This document shows, piece by piece, positions 33,042 to 45,571 of a stretch of DNA of 64,000 nt. The translations under genes were made by a program, and so were the position numbers. The stretch is from Corylus avellana (Eukaryota > Streptophyta > Magnoliopsida > Fagales > Betulaceae). Positions within the stretch are counted from its first letter, which is position 1. Each line of letters starts with the position of its first letter. The stretch spans positions 12,303,932 through 12,367,931 of the forward strand of contig NC_081548.1 of the NCBI RefSeq assembly GCF_901000735.1, read 5' to 3'. Below the pieces are notes generated by a model. The model saw nothing but the letters and a program-made list of their open reading frames with translations. It did not search any database and was not told where the DNA came from.

Positions 33042-33623
33042 AACACCTCCAAACTTACATTTTGCTAGTCCCTTAGCAAAACAAGACAAAAATATAATGA
33101 AAGCAAGAAATATAAATCCTCTTTCGTGGGAGAGATGATTGCATTTAGCATATGCAACAAGCCTTTTAAACCCCTAGGCATCCCTAGTGGACGAGTGAAG
33201 TGTCATGAGGGCTTAACAGGAATGATACACACAAACATTGTAGCACTATGTTGTTAACAAGAAAGAAGTTTCACATAAACCATGGTTCTTATTCATGAGC
33301 AAGCTTAAAAAGACAAATATCATCATCACAGTCAAAAGGAAATCCAGAATTAACTCACTTATAAATGGACAATTGAGACCTCATATGTTCTAAAAAAGTG
33401 AAAAGTGTAATTAGCATACAATCATGAAGCTTTCAACTTAAACTAAAGAATAGTTTCATAAAATTAGTAAAAATCTTTAACAAATGCAACAACCAAGGCA
33501 AGATATGCATTTTTTTTTTTTACATGCTTTGCATTGTCTAACTCCATTAAGCTTTCTAATTGACCAATGTAATAAGTGTTAGGCCAATGACTCCCAAGCC
33601 AGGTGGTTTTAGGGCACTAGTGT
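33042..33623 (-). other. 3' noncoding remnant of M (second copy)
   Basis: Same content as 30365-30946. No gene. Confidence 0.7.
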
Positions 33624-34977
33624 TGAGTGCTAAAATATTCATATTTTCAGCCCTTACCTTACATGTTTTAATCCTTTGGTTTTAGTTAATTAGGCAATTT
33701 TAATTCCTTTTTCAGTTTTCCATACTTTTGTAGGCTTTTGGAAGAAAATGAAGTAAAATTGGAAGATTTGAGCTCAAAGAGAGAAATTGGGAAAAGTTGG
33801 AGTCCCCTGACTCTGCGATCGATCGCAGGTTCCCTGCCATCCAGCGCAATACCAGAGAAGACAAAGCATGAAGTGGCCATTTGCGATCGAGCGCTACACA
33901 CACAGGATCAATCGCAGACATGCGATCGAGCTCACACGGGTTGCGATCAAGCGCACCCATGCGCAGGAGACACATCAAAAGCTGTGGCCAGAATGCTAGT
34001 ATTTCTATATTAGGGTTTTCCAACTCTCAATTGTAATATGTTTAAAACCCTACGAAAATTCCTAGGTTTACTAGTTTGTCAAGGACTTCTAAAGCCTATA
34101 AATAGATCCTTAAGCCTTTAGAATAAAGGAGGCTTGGGGAGGAGAAGAATTGGAGCTCTCAAGTTCAACTTTCGGGTTTATTCTTTTCATTTCTTTTATT
34201 TTATTTTATGAAGATGTTTAACATCAACTTCATATGTTACTAATTTAATTAGTAAGGCTAGATTGAAGCCCTAGTTATATTTAGTTGATATTCAATATTG
34301 GTGCCCTTGTGATGATTGTGTTGTGATATCGAAATTGATTAATCCCTGATTTCTTGAATTCCTCATATGTGTGTGCCTGATCAACATGTGCGTGTGGTGT
34401 GGACTAGTTAGTTAAATCAATTTGGATGACCGAGTCTTGGGTTTAACATAAGTAACAAAAGAAATCCACACCGGGTTCTTGGGATAATTAACATGGGGAA
34501 CCGGGAGTAGACACCCATGCCCTAGGCCTCATGTGTTTGTCGATTTCCACAGTTTTATGCTTTCTTAAAGAACACTTAGTAGACACCCATGCTAAATCCT
34601 TTAAGAAAGAAAATAATTAGAGTAGACACCCATGCCTAATTCGTTGCATAGGGAAATCAATAGCTTAAGGAGTATACACCAATGCTCTTAGGTTAACAAA
34701 CGTTAGATATTCATAACGTGATCAAAACATTGGCATATTGATATATTAGCTAAATATAATTAGCGGTGGATATTAAAGCCCTACCTTTTATCATTATCAA
34801 CTTAAATCCAATCTCTTGTTTTATTTTGCTTTGGGAATTGATTTTAGACAAGATTTAGCAATCATTGTGGGAATGACCCCGTATTTGCATACTATACTAC
34901 TATGTTGACCTCGTGCACTTGCGGGTAAAACATCCAATTATTTGCCTATTAATTTAGGTAGGTAATTGTGAACAACA
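33624..34977 (+). mobile_element. Alpha LTR of element F
   Basis: Complete from TGAGTGCTAAAATATTC to GTGAACAACA. CGATCG words at 33814-33965, TATAAATA at 34097-34104, and four repeats of the agtagacacccatgcc type at 34506, 34578, 34621 and 34670. Confidence 0.9.
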
Positions 34978-34983
34978 AGTTTT

Positions 34984-35001
34984 TGGCGCCGTTGTCAGGG
35001 A
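34984..35001 (+). promoter_or_regulatory. Primer-binding site, tRNA-Asp type (F)
   Basis: TGGCGCCGTTGTCAGGGA, two transition mismatches. Confidence 0.88.
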
Positions 35002-35244
35002 TTGTAGCGAATTTTGTTTAAAATTATTTTCCTTTAGTTTTGTTATTTTAATTTTCAATTTTCAATTTTATTTTTTATTTTTTTATCAAAAATATTTTCA
35101 GTTGATTCTTAATTTTTTTTTCTCTTTTCTGTTTCAAGTTGCGGATTAGAATTCTGTGATTGCAATCGAACGTCAGCAGAGTGCGATCGAGCGCACCAAC
35201 TTACGATTGAGCGCAGTTCTAGGGAGCATCCGGACCAGCCGCAC
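35002..35244 (+). other. 5' leader of F, broken
   Basis: Matches the E leader (TTTCAAGTTGCGGATTAGAA, then words GCGATCGAGCGCACC and CGATTGAGCGCAG) up to CCGGACCAGC near 35239, then meets an inverted gag fragment of G. Confidence 0.75.
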
Positions 35245-35880
35245 TCTCCATCTCCTTGTTGAAATGTTTGAATCTCCTTTCTAAGTTGCCTTGTCTTTTG
35301 AGGTGGGAAAAACTTCTTAAGGAATTGAGTGGCTAACTCTTCCCAAGTATGAATGGAATTTGCAGGCAAGGAATTTAACCATAACTTAGCATTATCTTTT
35401 AAAGAAAAAGGAAAGAGGATTAACCTGATTCCCTTTGGAGTTACACCTTGAATGTTCTAAGTATTGCTGAGGTCAAAGAACTCCCTAAGGTGCAAGTGTG
35501 GATCATCATTAGGTATGCCTCTAAAGTGAATCAAAGTTTTGAGTATGTGAGGGGTCAAATTGAAGGTGCCCTGTACTTCTGGTTGGTAGGCAATGCACGA
35601 TGGCTGGTCAAGGTTTTGTGGAATGAAGGCATGCTTCATAGGTCGCCTCACTGGTGGTGGTTGGTTCATAAGATATCCGACCATTGGTTCCTCAACTTAA
35701 AGTTCTTCTTCAACCTTGAACTGTTCTTCTGTGTCGAAGTTGTCTCTAGGCCTTTGTCCAATGGTTCGCTCAATTTCTGGATCGATTGGAACGAGGGTTG
35801 GGTTTTTAGATCAAAGCCCTTGCATGAAAAAGATCAGTTTCTGCACTTACAGCAGCTTCAGTGCTACTGTCTTGATCACT
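35245..35880 (-). pseudogene. gag: gag N-terminal fragment of element G
   Basis: Minus-strand homologue of the E gag: PPVRRPMKHAF, FNLTPHILKTLIHFRG, HLREFFDL, then after a frameshift LFPFSLKDNAKLWLNSLP and FLKKFFPPQKTRQLRKEIQTF. It is cut within the capsid where it meets the F leader. It keeps the Arg pair that is a stop in E, which supports CGA decay there. Confidence 0.82.
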
Positions 35881-36062
35881 CCTAGAATTGGGCTCAATCG
35901 CTACTGGTATGCGCTCGATTGCAAGCTGTCCGCAGAACTGAAACATAACTTAAAACAAAAAGCAAAAGATTTAGATTTTGATAAAAATAGAACGGATTTA
36001 AAACTAAAAATTTAAAAATAACAAAACTAAAGGGAAATAATTCTAAACAGAATTTAACGCAA
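35881..36062 (-). other. 5' leader of G
   Basis: Short leader with a decayed CGATCG word (CGCTCGATTGCAAG, about 35911). No other feature. Confidence 0.6.
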
Positions 36063-36080
36063 TCCCCCGCAACGGCGCCA
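36063..36080 (-). promoter_or_regulatory. Primer-binding site, tRNA-Asp type (G)
   Basis: Minus strand TGGCGCCGTTGCGGGGGA, one mismatch. Confidence 0.9.
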
Positions 36081-36086
36081 AAAAAT

Positions 36087-37358
36087 TGTTGTGATAAGTA
36101 CTACCTAAATTAATAGATAGTATTTGCTACGTTTTAACTCGCAAGTACACCAGATCAAAACAGTAGTATAGGGTGCAAGTACGAGATCATTCTCATGAGG
36201 ATTGGTAAATTTTGATTAAAATTAATTCCACTATTAAAATAAGAGAAAAGATTGATTTTTGATTCAATAAGGATAAAAGGTAGGGCTTTGATATTCAACA
36301 CTAATCATACTCAAATAATATAACAATATGCCAATGTTCTAATCATATCGAGATTACTTAATATTTCCCAACCTAAGGGCATGGGTATGTACTCCTTAAG
36401 CTATTGATCTCCCTAAGCAACGAATTAGGCATGGGTGTATACTCTAATTCTTTTCTTTCTCAAAGGATTTGGCATGGGTGTATACTAAGTTGTTCCTTAA
36501 GAAAGCATAAATTCAATGGAAATCGACAAACACATGAGGCATAGGGCATGGGTGTATACTCCAGGTTGCCTATGTTGATTACCCCAAGAATCCATAAAGA
36601 TATATTTTGTTACTCTATTAAGCCCAAGACTTGATTATCCAAATTGACTTAAATAACTAATCCCATACCACATGCATATGTTGGCCACACACATTCATAT
36701 GAGGAATTCAATAAAGTAGGAAATAATCAAGTTAAGCATCACAATATGATTATCACAAAGGCGCAAATATTGAAATATTAAAGAGACATGATTAGGGCTT
36801 CAATCTAGCCCTACTAAAGAGTTTAGTTACACATGAGTTTGATGTTAAACATCTTCATAAATAAAATAGAAAGGAAAAGAATAAACCTGGAAAAATGCTT
36901 CTTGAAGAGTCGCAAATTCTTCTCCTAGAGATTGTATGTCTATTCTAAAGGCTTAATGGTTTATTTATAGGCCTAGAGAAATCCTAGAACCCCTAGTAAA
37001 GTTAGAAAATTCGTAAGGTTTAGTCCTATTAGAAGTGGGATTTGAAAAATCCTAATATGGAATGAAAGGGAATTCTGGTCGCAGCTGACTTGTGCGTGTG
37101 AGTGCCCGCCTTGCGCTCACTCCTTGGCTTTGGGCACTCGATTGCTGGTCTAGTGCGATCGATCGCACTGTCAGAACCTCTAGCTTTTCCCAATTTTGTC
37201 TTTTATGCTCAAACTTTCTAGAAGTGCTTCATTTTCTTTCAAAAACCTTTAAAACAAAGAAAATACAAAAAAGTAAATAAAATTGCACAAACTAACAAAA
37301 CTAAGGAATTAACAAATATAAATTAAGGGGCTAAAATACATATATTTTAGCGCTTTCC
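36087..37358 (-). mobile_element. Alpha LTR, 5' LTR of element G
   Basis: Inner end at 36087. TATAAATA at 36962-36969 (minus), CGATCG words near 37125-37170, four catgggtgtatact-type repeats at 36380-36560. The outer start is damaged (AGCGCTTTCCA) where it meets the gamma LTR of H. Confidence 0.85.
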
Positions 37359-38599
37359 ACGAACCCATAGGGAATTGTGTTTTTGAAAGAACAACTTATA
37401 TCTAAACTAATTTTATCCTATCCTAGTTCTAAAAGAGGATTTGAATTTTTTATTTTGAAAATTAAAAGATAAAATATAAACTAAATAAAATAAAACAAAA
37501 GATAAAGACTAAGGTTTGGGAATTCACACTCACCGAATCATAACAATATACTCCATGTTCATCAATATTAATCCGAAGTTTTCACAATTAAAATCTTATA
37601 TATGTTTTAATATGCTTCAACAGTTAATCAAAACCATCCCATGTATCCATTCATTGCACAAATCACAAAAGGAATCCAATATCAATTAAATCATCATATG
37701 TATCCGTAAATCACAAAAGATAACCAATTTTAATTGAAACACCTAATGTATTCGTAGAACAAATCACAAGAGATATCCAATTTTTAAACAAACAAAATCA
37801 AGCAATCAATTGTATTGAATTATCTCAAATCATCAAGTGTATCCTTGAATCACAAAAGATATCTAAGAATCATTCACTCAAATTGAAAAGAAATAAAACT
37901 ATTGAAATATTAAACCCAATAAAATCGAATAAATAAAGACTTACATGAAAAGCAATGTTGCTCTTCATCGGTGAGGCTTCCTCCCCAACCTTAGTTGGAA
38001 ATTTTGCTCCACATAAAAATAAAACCTAGACGTAAACCTAAACCTAAACCTAAAGAAAAACTAAACTAAAGAGAAAAGCTGGGGATTTTTGTTCTCTGGA
38101 CTTGTCTCTTTTTTCTTGAATGCATAGAGGTCTATTTATAGGCTTAGGAGAGTTCTAGAAGCCATAGTAATCCTAGTCCCAAAATAAGACTGAAAATCCA
38201 ATTTGGCTTGGAAAATGAGTCTTTACTACATTCTATCTGCTCGAGTGCCCTCGATCGCATGGCCAGTGCGATCGATTGCACTCGTGCAAGTGTTGCTCTT
38301 GCGGTGCAGCGCTTGTGCGCTGGTATTGCTGATGGGCATGGGTGCGCTCAAGCGCAGCCCACCTGGGATCGAGCACACATGCATTCGAGCGCTAGATGGT
38401 GGGCTCGATCCTACCTTCAGATGCTCTTTTTCCAGCTTCCGTCTAAACTTAGCAATTTCCCCTTTAAAGCTACATTTTCTCTTCAACAACCTATAAAACA
38501 CTAAAAACACAAAACTAAACCAAAGCATTAGATAACGACACAGCTAAAGGATTAACTAATGTAAATTAAGGGGTTCAAATATGCAATATTTGGCACTCA
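37359..38599 (-). mobile_element. Gamma LTR of element H, with CGATCG words
   Basis: Gamma LTR lacking about 85 bases of its inner end. TATAAATA at 38133-38140 (minus). Unlike the other gamma LTRs here it carries a CGATCG cluster (about 38245-38410) 100-270 bases upstream of the TATA box, the alpha position. Confidence 0.85.
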
Positions 38600-38600
38600 T

Positions 38601-39720
38601 GAGTTGGCATCATCTATCCCATCTTAGACAGCAAATGGGTAAGTCCGGTTTAGGTAGTGCCAAAGAAGAGTGGGATCATAGTGGTGAAGAACGAAGAAGA
38701 TGAGCTGGTACCTACAAGAGTAACCACTGGTTGGAGGGTATGTATTGACTACCAAAGGATAAAAAAGGTTACTCGAAAAGATCACTTTCCCTTGCCATTC
38801 ATTGATCAGATGCTAGAAAGGTTAGCCATCCATAGATTCTACTACTTTCTGGATGGGTATAGTCGCTACAATCAAATTGCAATTGCGCCAGAGCATTAAG
38901 AAAAGACCACCTTCACATGTCCTTTTGGCACATTTGCTTATAGAAAGATGCCTTTTGGGTTATGCAATGCACCGGCCACCTTTCAAAGATGCATCATGAG
39001 CTTTTTCTCGAACATGGTGGAGAAATTCATTGAGGTATTTATGGATGATTTTAGTGTTTTTGGCTCTAACTTTGATGAATGTCTCAATTATCTGCAGATT
39101 GTCCTCAAGAGGTGTGAAGAATGCAACTTAGTGCTCAATTGGGAAATGTGCCACTTCATGGTACAACAAGACATTGTACTGGGTCTTGTTATTTCCAGCA
39201 AGGGTATTGGGGTGGATAAGGCCAAGAATGATATCATCTCCAAAATCCCTCTTCCTATGATGGCCAAGGGTGAAAGAAGTTTTATCAAAGATTTCTCAAA
39301 AATCTTTAGACCTCTCTATGAACTACTGGCCAAGGATGTCAAGTTTGAATGGACTGAAGAATGCATGGATGCTTTCAACATATTGAAAAAACTGCTGACA
39401 TCTACACCAATAATGGTGGCACCTGATTAGAGTCTTCTATTAGAGCTCATGTGCGATGCTCGTGACTTTGCCTTTGGAGCTGTTTTAGGTCAAAGAATCA
39501 ACAAGGTACCTCATGCTATAGACTATGCTTCTAGAACTTTGAATGATGCTCAGCTAAATTATTCTACTACTGAGAAAGAATTGTTAGCTGTCATATTTGC
39601 TTTGAAGAAATTTAGGTCGTACAAGGTTCTTTCTAAGGTTATTGTATTCACTAACCATGCTGCTTTGAGGTATTTGTTTGCTAAAAAGGATGCAAAGCCT
39701 ACATTAATAAGATGGGTACT
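38601..39720 (+). pseudogene. pol: RT/RNase H fragment of element J
   Basis: Starts at GIIYPIL and runs through VCIDYQRIKK, motif A YFLDGYSRYNQI (catalytic Asp kept), FMDDF, and RNase H CDARDF, TEKELLA and FTNHA. Stops at about 38897 and 39427 (TAG at APD*S). An in-frame deletion removes about eleven residues between GERSF and IKDFSK relative to E. It is cut at RWVL by the LTR of I. The order and strand fit the integrase end at 44383, so both probably belong to one element. Confidence 0.83.
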
Positions 39721-41064
39721 TGATAAGTGCTATAATATATGTATTTTAGCCCCTTAACTTATATTTGTTAATTCCTTAGTTTTGTTAGTTTGTGCTATTA
39801 TATTTATTTTATGTGTTTTCTGTGTTTTTGTAGGCTTTTGGAAGAAAAGAAAGCATTTCTGAAAGTATGGAGCTTCAAGAGAAAATTTGGGAAAAACTAG
39901 AGGTTCTGAGAGTGTGATCAATTGTAGGGGACCTGTGATCGAGCGCACTTCCAAAGAACGTCCAGACGAGCACAGTCTTGCGCTCGTGCACACAAGAGGA
40001 GACTCGATCACATTGGTGCATTCGAGTGCACACGGGCCGCGATCGAGCGCACCCATGCGCTGGAGAAAAGAATCAGCGGCGCAAGACTCATTTTCACTTC
40101 CATATTAGGGTTTTCCAAATCCCACTTGTAATTGGATTAAACCCTACGAATTTTCTAGGTTTACTAGGGTTTCTAGGACTTCTCTATGCCTATAAATAGA
40201 CCTCTAAGCCTCACAATTCCGGACAGAATTTCAAGGAGAAGAATTTGGAGGCTACTTCAAGGAGTTACTTTCGGTTCTTTCTTTCCCTTTTCTTTTAGCT
40301 TTGTTATAATAATGTGTAGCTAATTACTTTATTAGCACTAAATTGAAGCCCTAATTATGTTTAGTTAATATTTCAATATTGGTGCCTTTGTGATAATCAT
40401 ATTGTGATGTTAAACTTGATTAATTCATGTTTTATTGAATTCCTCATATGTGTGTGATTGGCCATTATTTGCACGTGGCATGGATTAGTTAATTAAGTCA
40501 ATTTGCATGATCGAGTCATGGGCTTAATAGAGTGACAAAAGAATTTTCTTACGGGTTCTTGGGTTAATCAACATGGAAAACCGGGAGTATACACCAATGC
40601 CCTAGGGTCCATGTGTTTGTCGATTTTCATAGATATATGCTATCTTAAAAAACAACTTAGTCTACAACCATGCTAAATCCTTTAAGAAAGAAAAGAGTTA
40701 GAGTATGCACCCATGCCTAATTCGTTGCTTAAAGAAATCTATAGCTTAAGGAGTATACACCCATGCCCTTAGGTTGGCAAACTTTAAGTATTTATAATAT
40801 GATTGGAAGATTGGCATATTTTTATATTATTGAGCATGATTAGTGGTGGATATCAAAGCCCCACCTTTTCATTTATCTTTATTTATTTTCATAACATCAA
40901 TTTAGTGACAATCTTGATATTTTAAAAACTATTCTAAACAAAATCAACAATCCTCATGGGAATGATCTCGTACTTGCACCCTATACTATCGTTTTGATCT
41001 CGTGCACTTGCTAGTAAAACGTACCAATTATTATCTATTAATTTAGGTAGTATTTGGCACAACA
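39721..41064 (+). mobile_element. Alpha LTR, 5' LTR of element I
   Basis: Begins TGATAAGTGCTATAATATATG and ends GGCACAACA. CGATCG words at 39918-40060 (several decayed), TATAAATA at 40191-40198, four tacacccatgcc-type repeats at 40585-40770. Confidence 0.9.
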
Positions 41065-41070
41065 AGTTTT

Positions 41071-41083
41071 TGGCATCGTTGCC
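41071..41083 (+). promoter_or_regulatory. Truncated primer-binding site (I)
   Basis: TGGCATCGTTGCC; the final GGGGA is missing and replaced by AGTTTG. Confidence 0.75.
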
Positions 41084-41405
41084 AGTTTGTTTTATTTTGT
41101 TTTAATTTTTTTTTCTACTGTTTTTCTAGTTTTTCCGCAGTTCCTGTTCTGCCTCCAGAGGTGTGCTCAAGCGCCCATTCCAGGGTGATCGAGCGCATCA
41201 GTATGATCAAGCGCACCTTACGGTTCGATTGATCGCACATCCAGACAGCAGCTCAGAAACTGTTATAATTATAGATTTGATTTCTTTTTCTTTTTCATGT
41301 AGGGTCATTCGAGTCTGCATCTTTGTAAGTCCTTATTTTTAAGTCTGTTTTTTATTTTCCTTTTGATTTTAACTTATTTTTGTTATTTTATTTTTATTTT
41401 CACAC
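41084..41405 (+). other. 5' leader of I with CGATCG words
   Basis: Words at 41164-41240 (CTCAAGCGCCC, TGATCGAGCGCATC, TGATCAAGCGCACC, CGATTGATCGCAC), the same four-word layout as in A, D and L but more decayed. Confidence 0.7.
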
Positions 41406-42679
41406 ATGTGGGGAAACATTCCGACACCCCATGGACCATGTTCATATTGTCATAAACCTTATCACCATGTTAGAGATTGTCCGTCAACAAGATAATTTTC
41501 TAACTATTCTTATGGGCATATGAGCACATCATTCTCTAGACCGGGGAACGACAGCTATTTTGATTCCGATAACCCAACATGGAGCCAATAGTCTAATTTC
41601 TCGCGGCAAGCTCAAGCTCTTAGAAATAATGCTCCACAATTTCATGAACTTCATCGTCAATCATATCCGCAATTCTATGATCATTCATATTCCTCTCAAT
41701 TAGCTCCACAACAGAAATATTAGGCTGAACTACCTCCGCCTGAGGTTTCTAAAGAGTTGTAGATATAATGAATGTGTTGACCAATAGTACACGGTAGTTA
41801 TTTGAGATGACGAAAGCCCACCCCAAACAAGTAGCCGATATCCTCAAAGAAGAAGAAGAAGAGTACCAAAGTCAGGAGGTGACCATTCCTCATGGACATT
41901 ATATGAAGGAAGAGAGTATTTGCTATCATGAAGAGCAGTCATCTCCCATCAATTGGTCTCAACACTATCATGAAGTGGAACCATGTCCCATCAATTGGTC
42001 TCCACAATATCATGAAGAACAACATTTTCTTGAGATTTCAGAAAAGTTGTTAGAAGCAAGTTCTACCTTAGAAGAAGCAAGTTCTGCTTTAGAAGAAGTA
42101 CAATTTGCCTATAAAGAGATGATGTCAGCTTTTCATAGCCACAGTAAGGCCCATATTCAACTACTGCAATCCACCATGGCCAAGACAGAGGTTCACTTCA
42201 AGCAAATATCAGAGATCCTCAAAGAAGAAGGGCTCCAAGATCAATTGGTGGCAAATTACAATGGACAATACATGAAGGAATAGTGCACCTACTATGATGA
42301 GCAAGCTATCACATTGAGGAGGGAAGAAGTGGTTGAATGTAAAGAGGAAGAATGGAAGGAGGAGAAAATTGAGGTTCCATTACAACCACATCGGGAAAAA
42401 GAAGAGAGCACTGAGATTTCTTCAACATTAGCTCTTATTCCCGAAGTCCCAAAAGTCCAGGAGAGAAGTCTGTTAGAGCTACCAAATGAGCAAATTGAGG
42501 ACATCAAGATTGAAAAGCTCCTCGAGTATTCTTCTTATTTTATTCTAGTTCATGATTCCCTTCCGGATGAGAAACTGTTTGAGAAGACTCAGAGTGGTCC
42601 ACCTCAATCTACAGACATTTGGAATCACCCTGTAATAGGAAAAATTCATTCTCTTTGGTGCAAGAGAAGAAAAGACTAG
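41406..42679 (+). pseudogene. Gag-like pseudogene of non-autonomous element I
   Basis: ATG 41406 (MWGNIPTPHG), CCHC knuckle CSYCHKPYHHVRDC, then stops and a frameshift. Open parts 41807-42283 and 42314-42679 are in one frame: a repeated SPINWSQHYHE motif, a Glu-rich predicted coiled coil (LEASSTLEEASSALEEVQFA), ADILKEE and SEILKEE repeats, an EECTYY-type motif, then the end domain (SLLELPNEQIEDIKIEKL, SYFILVHDS, KIHSLWCKRRKD). The last stop (TAG) lies where D and L read Trp. Function unknown; no pol. Confidence 0.7.
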
Positions 42680-42710
42680 TGTTTCAAGTTTAAGAGATGG
42701 ACAACAGTCT

Positions 42711-42754
42711 GGCTGAAGACATTAAACTTAGCACTCATGGGAGGCACCCCATAG
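42711..42754 (+). promoter_or_regulatory. Conserved 44-nt block (I)
   Basis: GGCTGAAGACATTAAACTTA to GGCACCCCATAG. Confidence 0.6.
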
Positions 42755-44114
42755 CATATCCTTTTTATTTCTTTGATTATTTTTAATTTTTTCCATTGTT
42801 ATTTTAGTGTTTTGTTTTTCAGGGACAAGTGTGCTTGCATTCAAGTTTGGGGGTGTGCTTCCAGCCATGCTATTCCAGCCAGTTTCAGCCATCTTCAAGG
42901 TAAGATCTTTCCGTGTTATACACACATTGGGGACAATGTGTAATTTAAGTTTGGGGGTATGGGAGACTCATTTACACACAGTTGCTCCCAATTTTTGAAA
43001 AAATAAAAAATAAAAAATTGCAAGTTCATGTTTGTCTTAAAATTTTGGTTGATCTGAAAGAATTGTGATTTGATTTCATTAGTGAGCTTAAAATTTTGAA
43101 CACATGATCCGATGACAGAGTTTTTCAGTTTGGTTACTTGCTTTAGGCATTTAAGAATTCACATATTTGATCTGATTTGACACAAGCACATTAGCACATA
43201 ATTTGTAGGGTATAACATGAAAGTCTAATGTGTGTGTTTCTATGTCTTGGGTAAAAACTTGATGACTTATTAGATGGATACTTTGGCATATATATAATAA
43301 TAATAATAATAATAACAAATGATCATTGATAAGCTTTTCACTAAGTAACTGGACCTCTTGCCTCAATAAACAGTGAGTGTTCACGTCAAAAGGTGAAGAA
43401 TTTTGATTTGGTTAATGTCATGTTTAGTTTTGTTTCGTAGCTTTTTTGACTCGAGTTAGTAAGTCCTTATGGGTGTCTTTACACCTAATGCCCTAAAACC
43501 ACCTAGTTTGGGAGTCATTGACATTACACTCGTTACATGGGTCAACTAGAGAGCTTAAGGGAACCAAACATTGCACAACCTGACCAAGAAAAAAAAAAAA
43601 AAAAAAAAAAAAGCGGGAGAGAAAGAAAAAGAAAGTTATGCCATAGTTATTCATTCTGATGGAAATTTTAGTGAACTTTGAGATATTAAGGCATTGCACC
43701 TTGGAATTACTTGGAAGCTTCATAGTTTTGTGTGAGTTCACTTTACACTATTTCAAATTTGTGATGCCTTAGCCTGCCTTTTGTAAGTAATTAGACTTAA
43801 AAATTCCAATTCATTATGAAGATAGAGTTTACCTTTTCAAGCTTGCCAATGAATGAAAACCATGGTTTTGAGTGATACTTAGATTTTTGGATAACATGAC
43901 TTGTGCATAGTGTTTGTGGGTCACATTCTTGGAAAACCCTCACGAGACTTCACTCGTCCTCTAGGGAATGCCTAGAGGTTTAAAAGGTTTGTTGCATACG
44001 TTAAATACAATCGTGCATCCGACAAAAGATGGATTTATCTTTTTGTTTTATGTTTTTCATTTTGTTTTTAGTTTCATATTGCTAAGGGACTAGCAATATG
44101 TAAGTTTTGGGGTG
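42755..44114 (+). other. 3' noncoding region of I
   Basis: PPT-like tracts at about 42843, 42946 and the terminal AAGTTTTGGGGTG at 44102-44114 (decayed). Simple repeats: TAA at 43294-43316 and poly-A at 43588-43612. No gene. Confidence 0.75.
42922..42941 (+). promoter_or_regulatory. Conserved 3' hairpin, GGGA loop (I)
   Basis: ACACATTG-GGGA-CAATGTGT, perfect stem. Confidence 0.68.
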
Positions 44115-44382
44115 TGATAAGTGCTAAAATATACGTATTTAGCCCCTTAACTTATATTTGTTAATTCCTTAGTTTTGTTAGTTTGTGCCATTTTATTTCT
44201 TTTATGTGTTTTCTGTGTTTTTGTAGGCTTTCGGAAAAAGAGAAAGCATTTCTAAACTACGGGGCTTAAAGAGCAAATTTGGGAAAAGCTAGAGATTTTG
44301 ACAGTGTGGTCGATCGCAGGTGCGATCGAGCGTACTTTTAAAGAACGTCCAGACAAGCACAGTCTTGAGCTTGTGCGCCAAG
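44115..44382 (+). mobile_element. Alpha LTR, 3' LTR of I (truncated)
   Basis: Begins TGATAAGTGCTAAAATATACG. It stops within U3 after CTTGAGCTTGTGC, where integrase sequence of J begins; about 1.1 kb of LTR is missing. Confidence 0.85.
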
Positions 44383-44739
44383 CTCTACAAGGATAGAACC
44401 AAGGCATATCATGATAAGCAGCTGGTCAAGAAGGAGTTTCATGTGGGATAGAACGTGTTGATCTATAATTCGAGGTTAAGACTCTTCCTTGGTAAGCTTA
44501 AGTCTAGATGGTTTGGTCCTTGTGTTGTCACCAAAGTGTTTCCTCATGGAGCTTTGGAGGTTCATAGTCTAGAAAAGAATTAGACATTCAAGGTGAATGG
44601 ACACAAAGTAAAGTCATACCTTGAATTGAAATTGGTGCCAAGAGATGAGGATTTGGCACTCCAGTCTGTTCAATATGCAACACCACCAAGAGCACTCGAG
44701 CCACATTCGGTGGAATTCAAGTGCATCTCCCAAAGATAG
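44383..44739 (+). pseudogene. pol: Integrase C-terminal fragment of J
   Basis: [49 protein letters not shown] and VNGHKVKSYLELKLVPRDEDLALQ match the chromatin-side integrase C-terminal domain also seen in E and K. Two in-frame TAG codons. The stop after EFKCISQR ends pol and leads into a long spacer. Confidence 0.82.
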
Positions 44740-45571
44740 TAGCACTGAAGCTACTGTCAAAAGCGTTTGAGCAATCCAGGACTCAAGCGCATCTGTTCAG
44801 ATCAGTGGTACTGAGGCCACTGAGTATGGTAAAAAAAAAAATCTCTATCCTTTTTAACTTATATTTTCTTTTCAATTATGTCAATTTGAATTTTTAGTTT
44901 TTCTTTATTTTGCGTAGTAAGTTTAGTGTTTTATTTTATTTATATTTCGTTGTCTGTTTTTCTTTACTTAGATACAATGTTGTTCAATTTCGAAAAAACC
45001 TAAAAATAAAAAAAATAAAAAAAAAATTGTTGCATTCTGTTTCTGCGAATGAGCGCATTCTCACCACACACGTATAGTTCAGTTCTGCTAGTGTGAACAT
45101 GTGCATTTCCACCACACACGCACACCTCTAGGTGACTGCAATCAAGCACACCTTACAGTGCAATCGATCGCACTCGAACAGAGGCACACGTGACCTATTT
45201 TTAGGTTATTTCCCCCTTTCCCCTGTTATTTCTCCATAGCGCAACCAACCTCCATCTCCGATCACCTCTGCACCGCACACCGCCGCACACTCCACCAACC
45301 TTTCCCTCCATCCCTTTTTCCTTCTATCTCCCCAGTACTTCCCTACCCCGTACTTATGTTTTTCTCCCTTTACTCCATTTTTTTTTTCTCTATTTTGACA
45401 AGCACAATTTGTAGCTACGGATTGTGCTTCATCTTTTGTGTTGGTTTTATTTATTTTGCATGGGGTTGAAGCCATTTTTATATTGGTTTTACACCACTTG
45501 CTTTTGGGAGTGCACGCTACCTGTTGCGGAGTTTAAGCGCCATGGGTTACAGGTCTAAACCAATCTGAACA
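44740..45571 (+). other. Spacer between pol and ORF3 in J
   Basis: Noncoding. It includes two related GTAGCACTGAAGCTACTG-type repeats (44747-44825), long A/T-rich sequence, and decayed CGATCG words at 45131-45175 before GTGACCTATTTTTAGG, which matches the B spacer. Confidence 0.7.
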
